This document shows, piece after piece, positions 13,150-26,786 of a stretch of DNA of 64,000 bases. A program made the position numbers and the translations under genes. The first letter of the stretch is position 1. Every line of letters starts with the position of its first letter. The notes below the pieces were generated by a model. It was not told the origin of the DNA and did not search any database. It saw only the letters and a list, made by a program, of their open reading frames with translations. Origin of the DNA: Erythrophleum ivorense (lineage: Eukaryota > Streptophyta > Magnoliopsida > Fabales > Fabaceae); assembly GCA_026724425.1 (NCBI GenBank), contig JAIUCV010000007.1:27998574-28062573 (forward strand). Direction: 5' to 3'.

Positions 13150-16100
13150 TTCATTATAAATTAGTTAAGGTCCTAAAAAAATTTAAATAGCATTCTACAC
13201 TCCTAAAATGAGAATCCCAGGCTCAGAAAGAAAGAAAAACAAACTTAGAATGAAGAAACAAATTTGAACGAAAGGTTAACGAAATGTAATGGCATTTTTG
13301 TAATTTTGAGAAAATTTTGGAATTATCATAGAAGGGCTTTTTATATGAAATTTTTGAGTTCTTTAGGTTTCTTAAAGGCCCTAAAAACTATAGGAAACCC
13401 CGGGACAATTAAAACCCCTTCATTGGATGTTTTTAAACGTCGGTTGACCCGAACTTTGACGAATTCGTTTGGGAAGGTTTTAGTTCTGATTTGAGTGATT
13501 CCAAAGGTATTTTATTAAATTGAAAATATAAATGTCATAATAAAAAATACAATTCTTAAAAAGGAGCTAAGATGAAAGGGACAAAATTAGAATTTTTGAA
13601 AAATGTTTCTTAAACCTACTTATATATATGAGGTGCCCCATCTCCTCCTTCATTTAGCCACATTTGTTTCTGCCCTAAATCAGAGAAGGAACCCTAGGGG
13701 TGAGGCACACAAGAAGGAGGATAAAGGAAGGAGAAAAACAAGGAAGATGTATGGATTTTCTTGGCTTTTTTCATACTTTTTCTTTAGCAAACTTCTTCTT
13801 CTCCATTTCTCCTTCTTTCCTATGGTTTTATTGAAGTTTTTGGATCTTTTTTGGGGGAAGAGTAGAGAGGAAAATTCGGATTTGAAGAGAGGAGGCCAAG
13901 GAAAGGAAGAAACAAGCAAGAAATCAAGGAAAAACAAGGTAAAATTTTCATCCTATGGTAGTTACTTCTTCCTTTTCTTCCTTGGTTTGTCCAACATATG
14001 GAGGTCCAAGAAGGCATGGATTTTTTGCAGACCAAGGGTTCTAGGAAATTGATTATGGAGAATAAAAATATGCAAAGAAAATAACAAAAAAACCATTAGA
14101 TTACAAGATGGAAAACCTAGGGTTTTAAGTGTTCCACCAAAAATCTGATTTGATGCAATTATTTCTAGGCCTAAATGAATGCTTGGATGAGCTCTTGAGA
14201 TCCTTAGAAGGCTCCTCATATGCATCTTCTATCAAGAAAATAAAGTAAACTCACTTGGTGTCTCCTTGGTCCATAGCCATGGCCTAGAGAGGTTGGAGTA
14301 CCAAGGGGTAGTTTTAATTTGTTCCAAACTTTTTTTTGAGTCATATGTGATAGAAGAGGATGAGAGGAAGCCTTGAAAAAATTTTAGAAGCCATGGATAA
14401 TGAGATGGTATCATAGATTCCATATTATGGCTTAAAAAAGCAATACCTAGTTAGGTTCCTTGATTTGATTGTGTGATGACTTTAAAATGTTTAAATGGAG
14501 TCAAGAATCATAAAGGGAGAGAATGGAACTAAGATGATATTTTCTTAAGGTCACTTCATTAAGTGCATTATGGAACCATAAAAGAGCCATATGAGTTACC
14601 TAACTTTTTTAATAAATGTATGGCATTAGAATTGGATTTAAGAGTGTAATTGGCTTCCATATGATGTGTCTAGGCCAAGAGAAATTAGCCTCACATCATT
14701 GTGAGTGTATGGCTGACAGAGGAAGCATAATTCCTAGAGAAAAGTGTGCTTGTGTGGCAAAAGTAGCTCTCTCCTCTTTCTCTTATACATGAATGTGTGC
14801 TTACTTTATTTTAAATGTGTATATGTGTATTTTAAGCCATGAAAAGTATTCTAGCACATGCCTTTGTTCCATGGAACCATGATGTTATATTAAGTTTTCA
14901 ATTGATGCCTAGTATATTTGCTTGGGTTTGCTTAAGTGTAGTGAAGCCAAGAACCCTTAAAGTTGGTTAAGACAAATTAAAGAGTTTCCCAAAAGTGAGG
15001 TTAACTCAAAACCTCTTAGAGGAAATGGGTGAGGCAAGTCCAAAATCCATAAGAGAATGGGTGAGGCTAATCCACTTACTTGGCAAGCTTATGTATGTTT
15101 TGTATGACTTGTTCAAGTGCCAAGAATGCTTCTTGAATGATCATGCACTTCATGATGCTCATGCATGTATTTTTAAGACTTGTTTTACATTCCTTATGTA
15201 TGATTGAAATAGAAGATAAGTTATTAGGATTTTTTGAATCTCACTCCCTTCTCTCCAATGTCTTAACATGTTAGGTGGACCAAATGAACAAAATAATGGA
15301 AGCCACCAAATTGGAAGATGAGAGTTTAATATCAAAATGCCTAGTTTTATCTCTTTTGTAGCCATACCAATGGTATATGATGTAATCCTATGATGGAATT
15401 ATTATGTAATCATTTGAACATGTTTAAATACTCCTATATATGATGTATGAATGATAATTAATGTCATATGCATGATATAGCGTATGGAATGGTAAGACTA
15501 TACATATGCATTCTTGTGCATATCATGGGGTGGATGAGTGAGTTTCAGAAATTTGGATTTGTGCACCTTTGAGACAAGTTTATAATGTCATTTTGTTGCA
15601 TTCCCATGTGTTCAAGTAGTCATGATTGCCTTGGAGCTCAAAATGGACCATTTGCACCCTTTTGTAAGACTTAAAAATGACCATTTCACAGCCCAATGTC
15701 AAAATCTGACCAAATGAATGAATTTGTCCATGAAATTTGGCACACATATAGATCTTATCTAGAGTGTTTTGGGAACCTAAAGACTAGATTATTTGGAGCT
15801 CTGTGGAATTAATTATGAATTTTCAAAGTTTGCATTATTCTGCTAAACTGATGCAGACACTGTTCATATGGTTAGAAACTTGGACTGTGTCATTTGAGGG
15901 CCAAATGATGTCCAATACTCATGAAATTTTATAAGAATAAATTATACATAATAAGATTTCCATGGACATTGAGATCACCCCAATTGGACATCTGACCAGG
16001 GAGATACGAAGTTTTGAATTTGGAGGATAGTATCAGTAATGATAGTCGACCTCTGATACTGTTCCATTATTTCTAGTGGCTAGTAGCCTTTGTTATGGCT

Positions 16101-16494
16101 AGATTTATTTTTGGAATAAATTAGACATCTGTAGCTTTCCAAAATGGTATAATGTGCTTAATTTTGATTTTTCTAAAATTAGTTATGAGTTTTCAAAATT
16201 CAGGCACAAAATTTGGAAATCCTACCCAAGGTTGCAGCATTGCATGTCATGCATTCCATCCCTTGCACGAGTCCTAGCCCACTTCTTAGGAGTTATGAGT
16301 TGTGTTTATGTATTCAAATATAAGAATGAGATGGATGAGTCTATATGGCCCATGGAACACTGAATGAAAATTTTATCCGTGACCTAACGCAATTAAATGC
16401 ATTATTTTTTATGGTTTTCCTTCTCCCTCTTGTGTTGTTCATGGGAGGAAGCCTAGAATGTATATGTTATGAGTCCTATAAATATTGTGTTATA
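13150..16494 (+). mobile_element. LTR A copy 3, lacking its first ~80-90 bases
   Basis: From ATAAATTAGTTAAGG near 13150 the sequence follows copy 2 to the end GTTATA at 16489-16494. TATA-like box at 13619-13629, splice-donor-like CAAG|GTAAAA at about 13935-13944, tandem array at about 14940-15080. The first part of the LTR is absent and upstream DNA is unrelated, so the 5' end was lost by deletion or rearrangement and no target-site duplication can be shown. A 149-codon frame at 13603-14052 lies in the leader and is not kept in copy 2, so I do not call it a gene. Confidence 0.75.
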
Positions 16495-17300
16495 GTGTCT
16501 CCACTATTTCTTTAATTTTACAATTTTACTTCTCATCTTCCTTTGTCTCTGAACTCTCTCATCTCATCTTTTAACACTCTTGCTCTCTCTATCTTCTCTT
16601 TTATCTCCCTTAAGCTCTTCCATTCTTCCATCATTGTTCCAACTTTGTCATTCTAGCAACTTAGTTCACAAGTTAGCATTTTCTTCTAGCACTTGATTCC
16701 TCTGTCAAACATTTCCCTCTTATTTTAGCATGTTTTGCACCTTTCCTTTCAAATTTTTAACTTCTGGTTTACTATTATAGCTACTGCCCTTTTTGTATGA
16801 AAACAATGGCTAACTTGCTGGTTAGTTTCATATCCCTTCTTGATTTGTATGGTTGAGCCTGATGAATGGTTGGTAAATAAGTTCCTTTTTTTTTTTTACA
16901 TTTGCTTATGCCCTGTTAAGTTACAGCTATGTTGAATTGTCATATGTAATGAAGTTAGTAGTAAATACAATGTTAGATAGTTAGCTGCTCTAGGCTTTGA
17001 GTACTCGAAGTTCCCTTTTGTATAGCTATAATTTAGAATTGGGAATTACTTTTTGGAGCTTTATATATTTTGATCTAATTACTAGTTTAGCAAATGTTTG
17101 GTTGATTATTTACTTAATTTACTAAATTATTTTAAGTTAGATTTATTAGCACTTGATTTCTATTTTGGTCTTTAATGAAATGGGATGATAAAAGCATATA
17201 TTCTATTTAGTCAATTGCCTTTCTTTGCCATCTATTCAATAATATAAACCACCTAATTCACCTTGTTAAATACCCTCTTTAGTAGAGCTAACAACTAAAG
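16495..17300. other. Transposon-derived host sequence, no gene seen
   Basis: Pyrimidine-rich stretch at 16500-16760 with CTCTCT runs, then AT-rich sequence. It resembles an LTR leader in composition. It is cut by LTR D at 17301 and may continue at 20250. Confidence 0.35.
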
Positions 17301-20244
17301 TGTAACACTCCAAAATTAATTAAGGTGTTAATCATGTATTTAGGTTAATTAAGAATAATTAATATAGGATAATTGGGCAAGTTAGGTAAAAGAGAATTTT
17401 AGAGAGATAAATTATTTATATGAGTTAAAAATCCCATCTAAACCCAAATTAAATCAAATGGGCCATGATTAGAAATTATTGGGGGCCTAAGGATTTTAGA
17501 TGCAAACCTGACCCTTATTGTGAGGCTTGGCCCAAGAGCTAACACCAAGTGATGGCCCAATTCAATTTAATGAATTAGAAACTCATGACCAAACTTGCAT
17601 AGTCCCTTGTAATTGGTCCAATAACCTTTGAGCAGACCCAAATCAATTGAGTCCTTCAAACTTGGTTTAGCCCAATTGAATTTCTGCAGCCCAACACATT
17701 AAGGTTGGCCTAACAAGGTTTAAATTAGAATCCACATGCCATTGGACCCTTAGGTCAGTCCATGACCCATATTAGATCCAACTTCAACCTAACTAAAACC
17801 CTAAACACTTCAGCCACCTCCCCATTCTGCAGGACACAAAAACACAACCCATTTTCGGAAGTTTGAAAGGAGGCTAGGGTTTGGGGCAAGAAATCTACCA
17901 TTTCTCACCTCTAAAGTAAGATTGAGTCAAGGTAATAGTTATATAACTTAATCCCCTTCTCTGTCTCTTTCATTTTATCCTGATTAGTTTTTCATTTGAA
18001 GTATTTTCATCATACCCAAAATTTGAAATGTGGTTGTTTGGGATTTTCTTGGTGAAATTTCATAGGTTGGGGCTGAGGATGTTATTAGGTAAGTATAAAC
18101 TCTCCATCTTGGTGCATCTTCTACTAATTTAAGACCCCTATGGTAGACTTATAGTATGGGCCTTAATTTTGTGTGAATTTTCCTATGATTTGGATTGATA
18201 TATTGATGTTTCTGGTCTAGGGAAGACAAAATTCGAAATTAGAGGCTCTTGGTGATTGGGTAGACATCCCTTAGGTAACTATTGGTAACTTAACTCTTTG
18301 AGCATTGGGTTAATACCATAAATGATATATGTGATGGTAATGGACTGATATAATTGATCATTTTCTGATATTGCGATTTTAAGGGAGATTTTGTACCACT
18401 TGTGGCTTTTGCAAATTGTCTACAAGTGAGGTAATTGGGACTATATTAATTCCATGTATATATCTGCTTTAATTTCATATTTGCTGTACATGAATGATTT
18501 GAAATGCTAAATGAATTGGTGGGCTATCTATTGTATTATGTTTGGACCTTATGAATCCATAGTGGAGCTATGGTGCAGCTGCCATCCATCTATGTGCTTC
18601 GATCGGGCAGCAGGTCATGATTAAACCCCAGATGCATTGAGCCCTAGTTATGCTCATTCGGGAGTGGGTGTCATGGACAGGCCTCTCCTAGTGTTATTGG
18701 CCTTTAACAAGTGAAATTATGATTGTTAGTATGGGATGGTAATCATAGTAGTCTAACCATTTCCTTTGTTAATATGACTGATGTGATTCTGATGTTGATT
18801 CTGATTCATGTGTATATGTTAATTAAATTGGATTATATGAATGAAAACTTCCTTGGTTATTGAGATTCGCATCTCATCCCGTTTCATGGGCTAAATATTG
18901 CAGATGAAGGTTCTTCGAGTAAGGATAAGGCAAGCAAGTGGATAAACATCCATAAGCTGAGGCCTGGTGTGGGGAGCTATACTTGGTCTGAGTGGAATAG
19001 AGTATATGTTAATTTTGTTGACCTTTATATAGTATCATCATGTATCTATATTGCTAAGTGTAGGCGTTTATATTTGGATTAGTTAGAATGTATTTATTAA
19101 GGAGTTAAGTCTCAATATAGCTTGGTTTTGGATGTATGAACTTATAGTATCTGATGTATGAACTTTGTTGAATTCATGATATAGTTTACTATTGGGAAAG
19201 TCACCATGGGATATATGAGATTGTGGATTTGAATCAATGTTGCATGAAATCTTTAAGAGGATGCATATTTGAATGATAATTACTAAAAGCTTATGAAATT
19301 CTACTATTGGCAATCTATGAGTTACTGACATATGGTAGTTGGATGAGTAGGAATTAGTACTTAAGTTTTGAATTAGTAATGGTAGAATAGCTGGGTAAAT
19401 AAGGTAGATAAATACCATTAGAGTCATATAAAAGGAGGGGAAGTAGTCTTAGGATGTTCCTAAGAAGAGAATTGGAGTGCTTAGGATGAAATTTGGGAGA
19501 TGTAGCTACAGGAGGGAGTCACACCGTGGCCTGAAAAGTGACAGTAGTGAGCAATGCATGGCTTGAGGAATCTCACTGCGGCTCAGTGCGAAAAAAAATT
19601 GCCTAAGAGGGTGGTAGAGTGAAACCTCGCCGCAGCGCAATAGGTCCTACCATGACGCTAGTCAAGGTAACTAGGTAAGAAGTGTCCAGTGGTGAGTCTC
19701 GCTGTGACGCAAGGGTTTTTCGTTGGGGCGACAATCGTGGGAATTCAAACAATAGTCCCAAGAGGCATTTTCACCATGGCGAATTTCGCGTGAATTACCC
19801 AATGATTCCTAAAAGTAACTTAGCAATGGAGCAGAAGGTCTGGCCCATGACGCAAAGTGAAAAACATAGTTTTCAAGCTCTAGTACCTAACTTAGCCACG
19901 GTGGAAGGGTTTCAAGTCATGGCGCAGGTCCCCAAGCTCCTACCTTTAGCCTGGAAACCCCAATGACTTCAATAGTAATGCTAGAAAATGATATAGGAAC
20001 ACTTGTGGGAGGTTTTTATGTGTTGAAACTGATGGATGGATAAATCACAAACCCCTCATGATGGTATATTTTCTTTTATATGTTCTCTGTGCTTGTGGTT
20101 GCCTAGTGATGACCCTAACATCAAGGTTCAAATTTCCCTATATTTTCATAATGTAATAGATCATAACAACTCCAAACCTTGATTATAAATTATTAATCGT
20201 GTATTTAACCATAATTACCATATTTAGAAGATAGGATTGTTACA
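17301..20244 (+). mobile_element. LTR D, solo LTR with target-site duplication TAAAG
   Basis: Starts TGTAACACTCC at 17301 and ends GATTGTTACA at 20244, with the exact 5-bp repeat TAAAG at 17296-17300 and 20245-20249. Length 2.94 kb. It contains clustered GGCCCA/TGGGCC words at 17459-17559, a splice-donor-like CAAG|GTAATAG near 17930, a TTGCAGATGAAGG string near 18900 and a CG-containing motif cluster at about 19510-19935. No retrotransposon protein is encoded. The body differs from LTR A although the termini are alike. Confidence 0.85.
19510..19935. repeat. Dispersed short motif cluster (CTCGCYRYRGCG-like)
   Basis: About ten loosely related words recur every 30-60 bp, for example CACACCGTGGC, CTCACTGCGGC, CTCGCCGCAGCG, CTCGCTGTGACGC, TCACCATGGCGA, GCCACGGTGG and CATGGCGCAGG. 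Several are near-palindromes. CG dinucleotides are far commoner here than in the surroundings. A related set lies at 34530-34730. A short open frame (19682-19966) crosses the cluster and is not considered a gene. Confidence 0.6.
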
Positions 20245-20249
20245 TAAAG

Positions 20250-23079
20250 GAGAGGGGGGAAAAAAGCTTCTATTACCATAGTCACGTCAAGTTTAGCCCT
20301 TCACATTAGTGCAAGTGATAGGATATTTTACTAAAGTGATTAGAAAGGATAATTAGACATTGTATTTCTTAAAACTAGCAAGAATGCACTTTGTGCTCAA
20401 AATGTAGATGACATACTATTATACCTTTAGAATATTTTGCATGTGTAGTTGATTAACATTCATTTATTAATGGAAGTGGACACCAACAACTCTACCCAAT
20501 TTAATGTGGTTAAGAAATTCAAGATTTGAAAGGTCAATTAGGAAATGGTTGTGATAGAAAAATAGAGCTACAATAAAAGGTAAATTTGAAAAAAAAAAAT
20601 CAATCAATCAATAATAGAAGTGAAAATAATGGTATAATTGGAATGGGTTTAATGTAGTTTTTTTTTTTAAATTTTTTAGGCTATGATGTTGCTTTCTCCT
20701 TACTGAAATAGTTGGGTTGGAATTCTCTATAAATTTTTTTTTATAGATATGTCATAATTATAAATCTTTAGTCAAATAATAATAATATAGAAGAGAATTG
20801 AAGCTAGTAATGAAGGATAAACAAAAGTGAATAAATAGAAGAAAATTGGTTCTAAAAGTCATGTCACTGCTTGATTCTTCTCCTACCATTACATGACCCT
20901 CAAATATTAAAGGAACTAAAGTTGCTATTGAAGAAGTAATATGTTTGATGCATTGAGTCTTTGAGTCTTTGAGAATTTGCTATTTAAGTTAGTCATGATT
21001 GAGAATTATTTGTAGCTTTATTTCTTTAATGGATAAATTTTTGTGAATTAAAATAATTCAAAGTTAGAAACTTAAGTGACAACATTTGTGGGTTGAGTTT
21101 TAAAGAGTCACAAGGGCATTCCCACCTTTGGGAATTATTTGAGGAAAATGGTAGGAAGTACTATAGTCACACTAGACGCATTATAAGTAGATAACATCCC
21201 ATTGAATAATCCATGTTTCCACATTTTTTTTTGTCTTGCATTTTAATTATTTTGAGAAACATCGTGTTTTCTCAAATCTTGAATTCCTAATTGCATTTAC
21301 ATTCATTGAAGAAGAATTTATTTATCTTGAAATTCTTGATTTTGAAGATGTTAAAATATGTATGGAATGAATGGGAGTAATCCTAAAAAAATTTTATAAA
21401 TCTTTTTATTGATTATATATAAGAAATGTTTAAGTCTAATTTAAATTAAAGCAATTATATACATGATGGTAACATTTTATGGATGGACTAAAAATAAAAC
21501 ACTAGTTTCTAATAGTGATTCTGTTAGCTCTTGGCGCACCTTGGCTAAACTCTAGCTAGTAGGGGATATAAGAAATGCTAGCCCTGTGTGTTAACCAACA
21601 CACATGAAACAAATAGATGTTATTTTATGTGACTTGAAGACTCATGATGAACCTTGTTTTACATGAGATGAAGACTCATGACGAACTTTGTTTTATGTGA
21701 GCTAAGGGCTTATAACGGGCTTTATTTTATGTTGGGGGTTTTACTTTACATGAGCTAAGGACTTATGACACACTTTATTTTATGTTAGTTAAGGACTCAT
21801 GATAGACTTGGTTATTTACCCATGTGGCCTATGTGCCTATGATGGATTATACCATTCTAGGAAAAGTCTTATAATACAAAGAGTTTTATGAGATCATGTT
21901 TTGAAATTACTTGACATTTTTTCTTTGAGCACATGCTTCTTATTATTATGTTTCTCATTTGCTCTTGATTATGTAACAAGATAAATCTCAGTATGTGTTT
22001 TATGTTTGGACATTTAGAATTCACCCATTATACTAAAGAGCATGATTGCAAGTTTTAAAGTTCTTTTTTCAAGTTAATCTATAAGATGTTATTATTATCC
22101 ATTCACTTAACTATTTATCTACCTAAATTAATTTATTTTTATTTACTTAACTTTGGGATGTTATTTAATCATTGAACATTTGGCATTTCAGATAATGAAA
22201 CTGAGTTAAGACCTTCTTCAATAGTGTAGGGAGGATTGACATTCTTTTGGGTAAGCCCTGCATTGATCTACGAGTAGTGTTAATTTTGTTAAATCTTGTA
22301 TAAATTATTTTGTACTCTAGTAATAGCTCCATAAACCTATAAGAAGGATCCTTCACCACAATAAAATGTTGCATAGTGGATAAGAACTAAGAGTGAAGTT
22401 CTCGTTTGTTAAACTATGTCAATTGGGTTGTTATAGAAATGTTAGAGGTCCAACTTTTAAGGAAAACTTTATGAAAATTTAAACAAGAGTGGAACAAGTA
22501 TGAAAAATGGTGATTTAAAATGGAAAAAGGTGGATTCCAAATACCCATGTTTATTGATGTCTTGGAGTTGAAATTTTGTAGAATGTATAACAAAACCAGG
22601 TTGCAAGCCATGTGATTAGGCTTATGAATGTAAAGTTAAACTCATATTTTGTGTTAATCACCCTTTAGATTTCAGAGTCTGATAGTTCCACCTTCTTCCA
22701 TAGGTGCTGTCCAAATTTAAAGTTTCTTCCTATAGGTCTCTTATACTTGATTTACATCCCTTATTCGAACTTTGAATGTGGAGAGAAGTTTTCTCCCATT
22801 TTGCCCATCAAAACTTTTTCTTTGTTATAATTGGTGGTCTTTCCTTCAACTTGAGCTATGCCAAGTAGAGGGTCTTCCTAGTCTATGATTTCTATAAACC
22901 GATTCTCAATTTACAAACTTTTCCTTTATGTTTTTAATTGCACCTTGTATTATTATGTTGTGCAATGGTTTTGATATTCTTGTGACTTGTTCTTTTCTTA
23001 AAGGTTATTGTTATTCTTCACCCACAACAGCTAGCCTCCACATTTCCATCAACCTAGCATGGTTTCTTCCCTTGGGTAG
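20250..23079 (+). repeat. Diverged LTR C-like sequence
   Basis: No gene seen. The layout fits the LTR C family: AT-rich part, tandem array (21631-21819), then a tail with TTTCAGATAATG near 22188 and GTGTTAATCACC near 22653, strings that have counterparts in the 57932-60197 element (TTTCAGATAG, GTGTTGATCACC). It may be the continuation of 16495-17300 beyond the nested LTR D. It ends at the composite TRIM inserted at 23080. Confidence 0.4.
21631..21819 (+). repeat. 34-bp tandem array (five full units, one partial)
   Basis: Units at 21631-21664, 21665-21698, 21699-21732, a 19-bp partial at 21733-21751, then 21752-21785 and 21786-21819. Each full unit is exactly 34 bp and contains an AAGGACTYATGA-like core followed by CTTTRTTTTATGT. 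Substitutions are common but the period is constant. Confidence 0.9.
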
Positions 23080-23233
23080 TATAATGTCTCACATCGTATA
23101 GGAGGATCCTGGGCTAAGGCCATATAAGTAGGACACATTTTCCTAGTGATGGGCAAAACAAAAATCGGAGAGGTGTAATTGACTAAGGTGCCTCTAGTCT
23201 GAGACAATATCCATGGAAGCTCTGTGTAGTGTT

Positions 23234-23245
23234 TGGTATCAGAGC
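23234..23245 (+). other. Primer-binding site for initiator tRNA-Met (TRIM 1)
   Basis: TGGTATCAGAGC is a perfect 12-base complement to the 3' end of plant initiator tRNA-Met. It lies directly after the first LTR, as in Ty1- and Ty3-type elements. Confidence 0.9.
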
Positions 23246-23348
23246 TGGCCAAGCCATATGTACAACTCGAAGATGAGTTGGCCTTAAAGGGGGTGAAAAT
23301 GTAATGTCCCACATCGAATAAAAGGATTCTAGTCTAGGAAATAGTACT

Positions 23349-26300
23349 TGTAACACCATAATTTTAGAACTCATTCTACATGAATGTTAAGCTTCCTTCC
23401 ATTACCACACAAGAAGAGGAAGGAAAATTCAATAAAAATAATCAATTTATTTGCATTGCGTAGTGGATGAATTCTTCATTCAGTGCCCCGTGAACCATAT
23501 AAACTTATTCAACTTATTCTTATATTTAATTACACTCATACAACTCAAAACCATCCCAAGAAGTGGCCTAGAACTCATGCAAGCGGATGAAATATATAAA
23601 AACACTAGGTGCAACCTTGACCAAAAATTCTAAGTTACTATCATAAATTTTGAAAAATTATAACTAATTATATAAAAATAGAAATCATACATACTTTATC
23701 ATTCTAGAAAGCTATAGATATCTACTTTATGTTAAAAATATATCTAGACCACATAGGGGCTACTAGCTATCGAAAATTGATAGAACAATATCAGAGATTG
23801 ACTGTCATTACTAGTACTGTCCTCTAACTTCAAAAATTCATATCTCCTTACTTAGAGGTCCAATTGGAGTGATCTTAGTTGCCATGGAAAGCTTATTATG
23901 TCTAGTTTATATTTATAAAATTTCATCAGCATTAGACATCATTTAGCCCTCAAATGGCACAGTGCAATTCACTAACCATATGAATAGTATCTGTATCAAT
24001 TTAGCAAAATTTTAAAAATTCATAATTAATTTCACATAGCTCCAAATAATCTAGTCTTTAACTTCCAAAAAATATCTAGATAAGATCTGTATGTGCACCA
24101 AATTTCATGGGCACATTCGTTCATTTGGTCAGATCTGGATATTGGGTTGCAAAATGGCTCATTTTGTGTCATATAAGGGGTCCAAATGGTCCATTTTGAA
24201 TTCTAAGGCAACTATGACCATTTGAGTACATGAGAATGTACCAAAATGACCTTCTAAACTTTTCTTAGAGGTGTATAAACCCAGAATTTGAAAAGTCACT
24301 CTCTCATCCCATGCCATACATAAGATTATACATGCTTTACATTGCCATCTAAGGTTCAAAATCTGCATTATCATTCATTTGGCATCAAACTTCATACATA
24401 CATCAAATATATGAGTAATTACACATGTTTAAATGATTATATAATAATTCAATCATAAGATTACATCATATGCCATTTGTATAGTTGTAAAAGAAGTAAT
24501 TTTAGGCAATTCTAGACACTTTGATATCAATATCTTATCTCCCAACTTGGTGGCTTCCATTATCTTGCTCATGTGATCCACCTAGCATATTAAGATATTG
24601 GAAAGGAAAGAATGAGATTCAAAGAATCTCAATAGCTCATCTCCCTTTCAATCACACATAAAGAATGCAATTTAAGTTTTAAAAATACGTTTATGAGCAT
24701 AATAAAATGTATGATCATTCAAGAAGCATTCTTAACATTTGAACAAGTCATACAAAGCATACATACGCTTGTCAAGTAAGTGGATTAGCCTCACCCATTC
24801 TCTTATGGGTTTTGGACTTATCTCACCCATTTTTTCTAAGAGGTTTTGACTCAACCTCACTCTTAGAAGACTTTTTACTTTGTCTTAACTAATTTTAAAG
24901 GTTCTTGGCTCATCCTCACCATGACCAAGGGTTCTTGGCTTCACCACACTCAAGCAAATCCAAGTAAACATACTAGGCATCATTTGAAAACATAATACAA
25001 TATCATGGTACCATAGAACAAATGCATGTACTAGAACACTTTTCATGGCTTAAAACATACATACACACATTCAAAGACAAGGTAAGCACACATTCATACA
25101 TAAGAGAAAGTGGAGAGAGCTACCTTTGCCACACAAGCATACTTTTTCTCTTGGAATTATGCTCCCTTCCTCAGCCTCACACACTCACAATGATGTGAGG
25201 CTTATTTCTCTTGGCCTAAACATAATATATGGAAGCCAATTAAGTTCTTAAGATCATTTTTAAAGCAACATCCCTCCCTTGAGTTCTTGGCTTCATTCTT
25301 TTCTTTTGTTTATGATTCTTAACTTCTTTTAAACCTCTTAGAGTCACCACACAATTAAAATAAGAAGCCTAAATAGATGTTGCTTCTTTTGGTCATATTA
25401 TGGAACCTATTATGCCATCTCACTGTCTATGATTTCTAAATTCTTTCCAAGGCTTCCTCTCATCTTCTTCCATCATATATAACTCAAAAATAAACTTAGA
25501 ACAAATTAAAACTACCCTAAGGTGTCCCAAGTCTCTTAGGCTAAAACTATACTCCTTAAGGCCACCCTTGGAGTTTTCTTTGTTTTCTTGATGGAAGATG
25601 TATATAAGGGGCCTTCTAGGGATCTTAGGATCTCATTCAAATACTTATTTAGGCATAGGAATTATTGTATCAAATTAGATTTTACAAGGGATAATTGAAA
25701 CCCTAGGTTTGCTATCTTGATTTTCCATGGCTGTTTGTTAATTCTCTTTACATATTCTTATTCTCCTCCCTTAAATTCCTAAGATTCATCCTTGGTTCTG
25801 CCCAAAATTTATGCCTTCTTGAAGCTCCCTATGTTGGACGAATCAAGGAGAGAAGGGGAGAAGAAGTAACTACCATAGGAATGAAGATTTACCTTGTTTC
25901 CTTGTTTCTTCTTGCTTGTCTTTCACTTTCCTTGGCTTCCTCACCTCAAATCCGAATTTTTTCCTCTGTTCTACCCTCAAAATAGATCCAAGAACTTCAA
26001 TAAAACCTTAGGAAAGGAGGGAAAATAATGGAGGAGAAGTTTGCTAAAGAGAAAGTATGAAAAAACCAAGAAATTCTATACCACTTCCTTGTTTTTCTCC
26101 TTCTTTTCTTCTCCTTCTTGTGTGCCTCACCCTTAGGATTCTTTCTCTCATTTAGGGTAGAAACAAATATGGCTAAATGAATGAGGAGGTGGGGTGCCTC
26201 ATATATATATATATATATATCATATATATATATATATATAAGTAGGTTAAGAAATATTTTTCAAAAATTTCAATTTTATCCCTTCATCTTAGCATTTTCG

Positions 26301-26786
26301 TTTCTAATTCGTTTTAGATCCTTTTTTAGAATCAACTTTTCTATTATAAAATTTAGTCCTCAATTTAATAAAATACCTTTGGAATAACTCAAATTGAAGC
26401 TAAAACCTTCTCGAACAAATCTATCAAAGTTTGGGTCAACTAATATTAGAAAACGTCTACCGGAGGGATTTTAACTATCTCGAGACTTCCCATAGTTTTC
26501 AAGGCTTCTGAGAATCCCGAGACCTCAAAAATTTCATTTAAAAAACCCTTCTATGAGAATTCCAAAATTTGCTCAAAATTGTGAAAATGTCATTATATTT
26601 CGTCAACATTGCATTATAATTTGTTTTTTCATTCTGCCTCTTATTTTCTTTCTGTCTAAGCTTGGGATTCTCATTTTTAGGAGTCAAGAATGCTACTTAA
26701 ATTTTTGAGACCTTAACTAATTCATTTTGGGGGACTTGCTTGAAAATGCATCTATCTCTATCGTTTGACAAAAATTAGACATTATA
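23349..26786 (-). mobile_element. LTR A copy 4, solo LTR with target-site duplication GTACT
   Basis: On the plus strand it runs from TGTAACACC at 23349 (3' end of the LTR) to GACATTATA at 26786 (5' end; TG changed to TA). The exact direct repeat GTACT at 23344-23348 and 26787-26791 brackets it. It is inserted in the 3' LTR of TRIM 1. It carries the tandem array at about 24790-24940, the splice-donor-like site at 25891-25896 (minus strand) and, in place of the LTR TATA box, an AT microsatellite at 26200-26239. Length 3.44 kb. No internal domain. Confidence 0.88.
26200..26239. repeat. (AT)n microsatellite at the LTR A TATA-box position
   Basis: About 40 bp of AT/TA dinucleotides with one C interruption at 26221. 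In copies 2 and 3 the same place holds only a short TATATATA. Confidence 0.9.

Noticed and set aside
13603..14052. 149-codon open frame in LTR A copy 3
   Set aside because: It lies in the LTR leader, has low-complexity composition, and the frame is not kept in the other LTR A copies.
21631..21819. CRISPR-like array
   Set aside because: The 34-bp units are contiguous and diverged with no spacers, and this is plant nuclear DNA.
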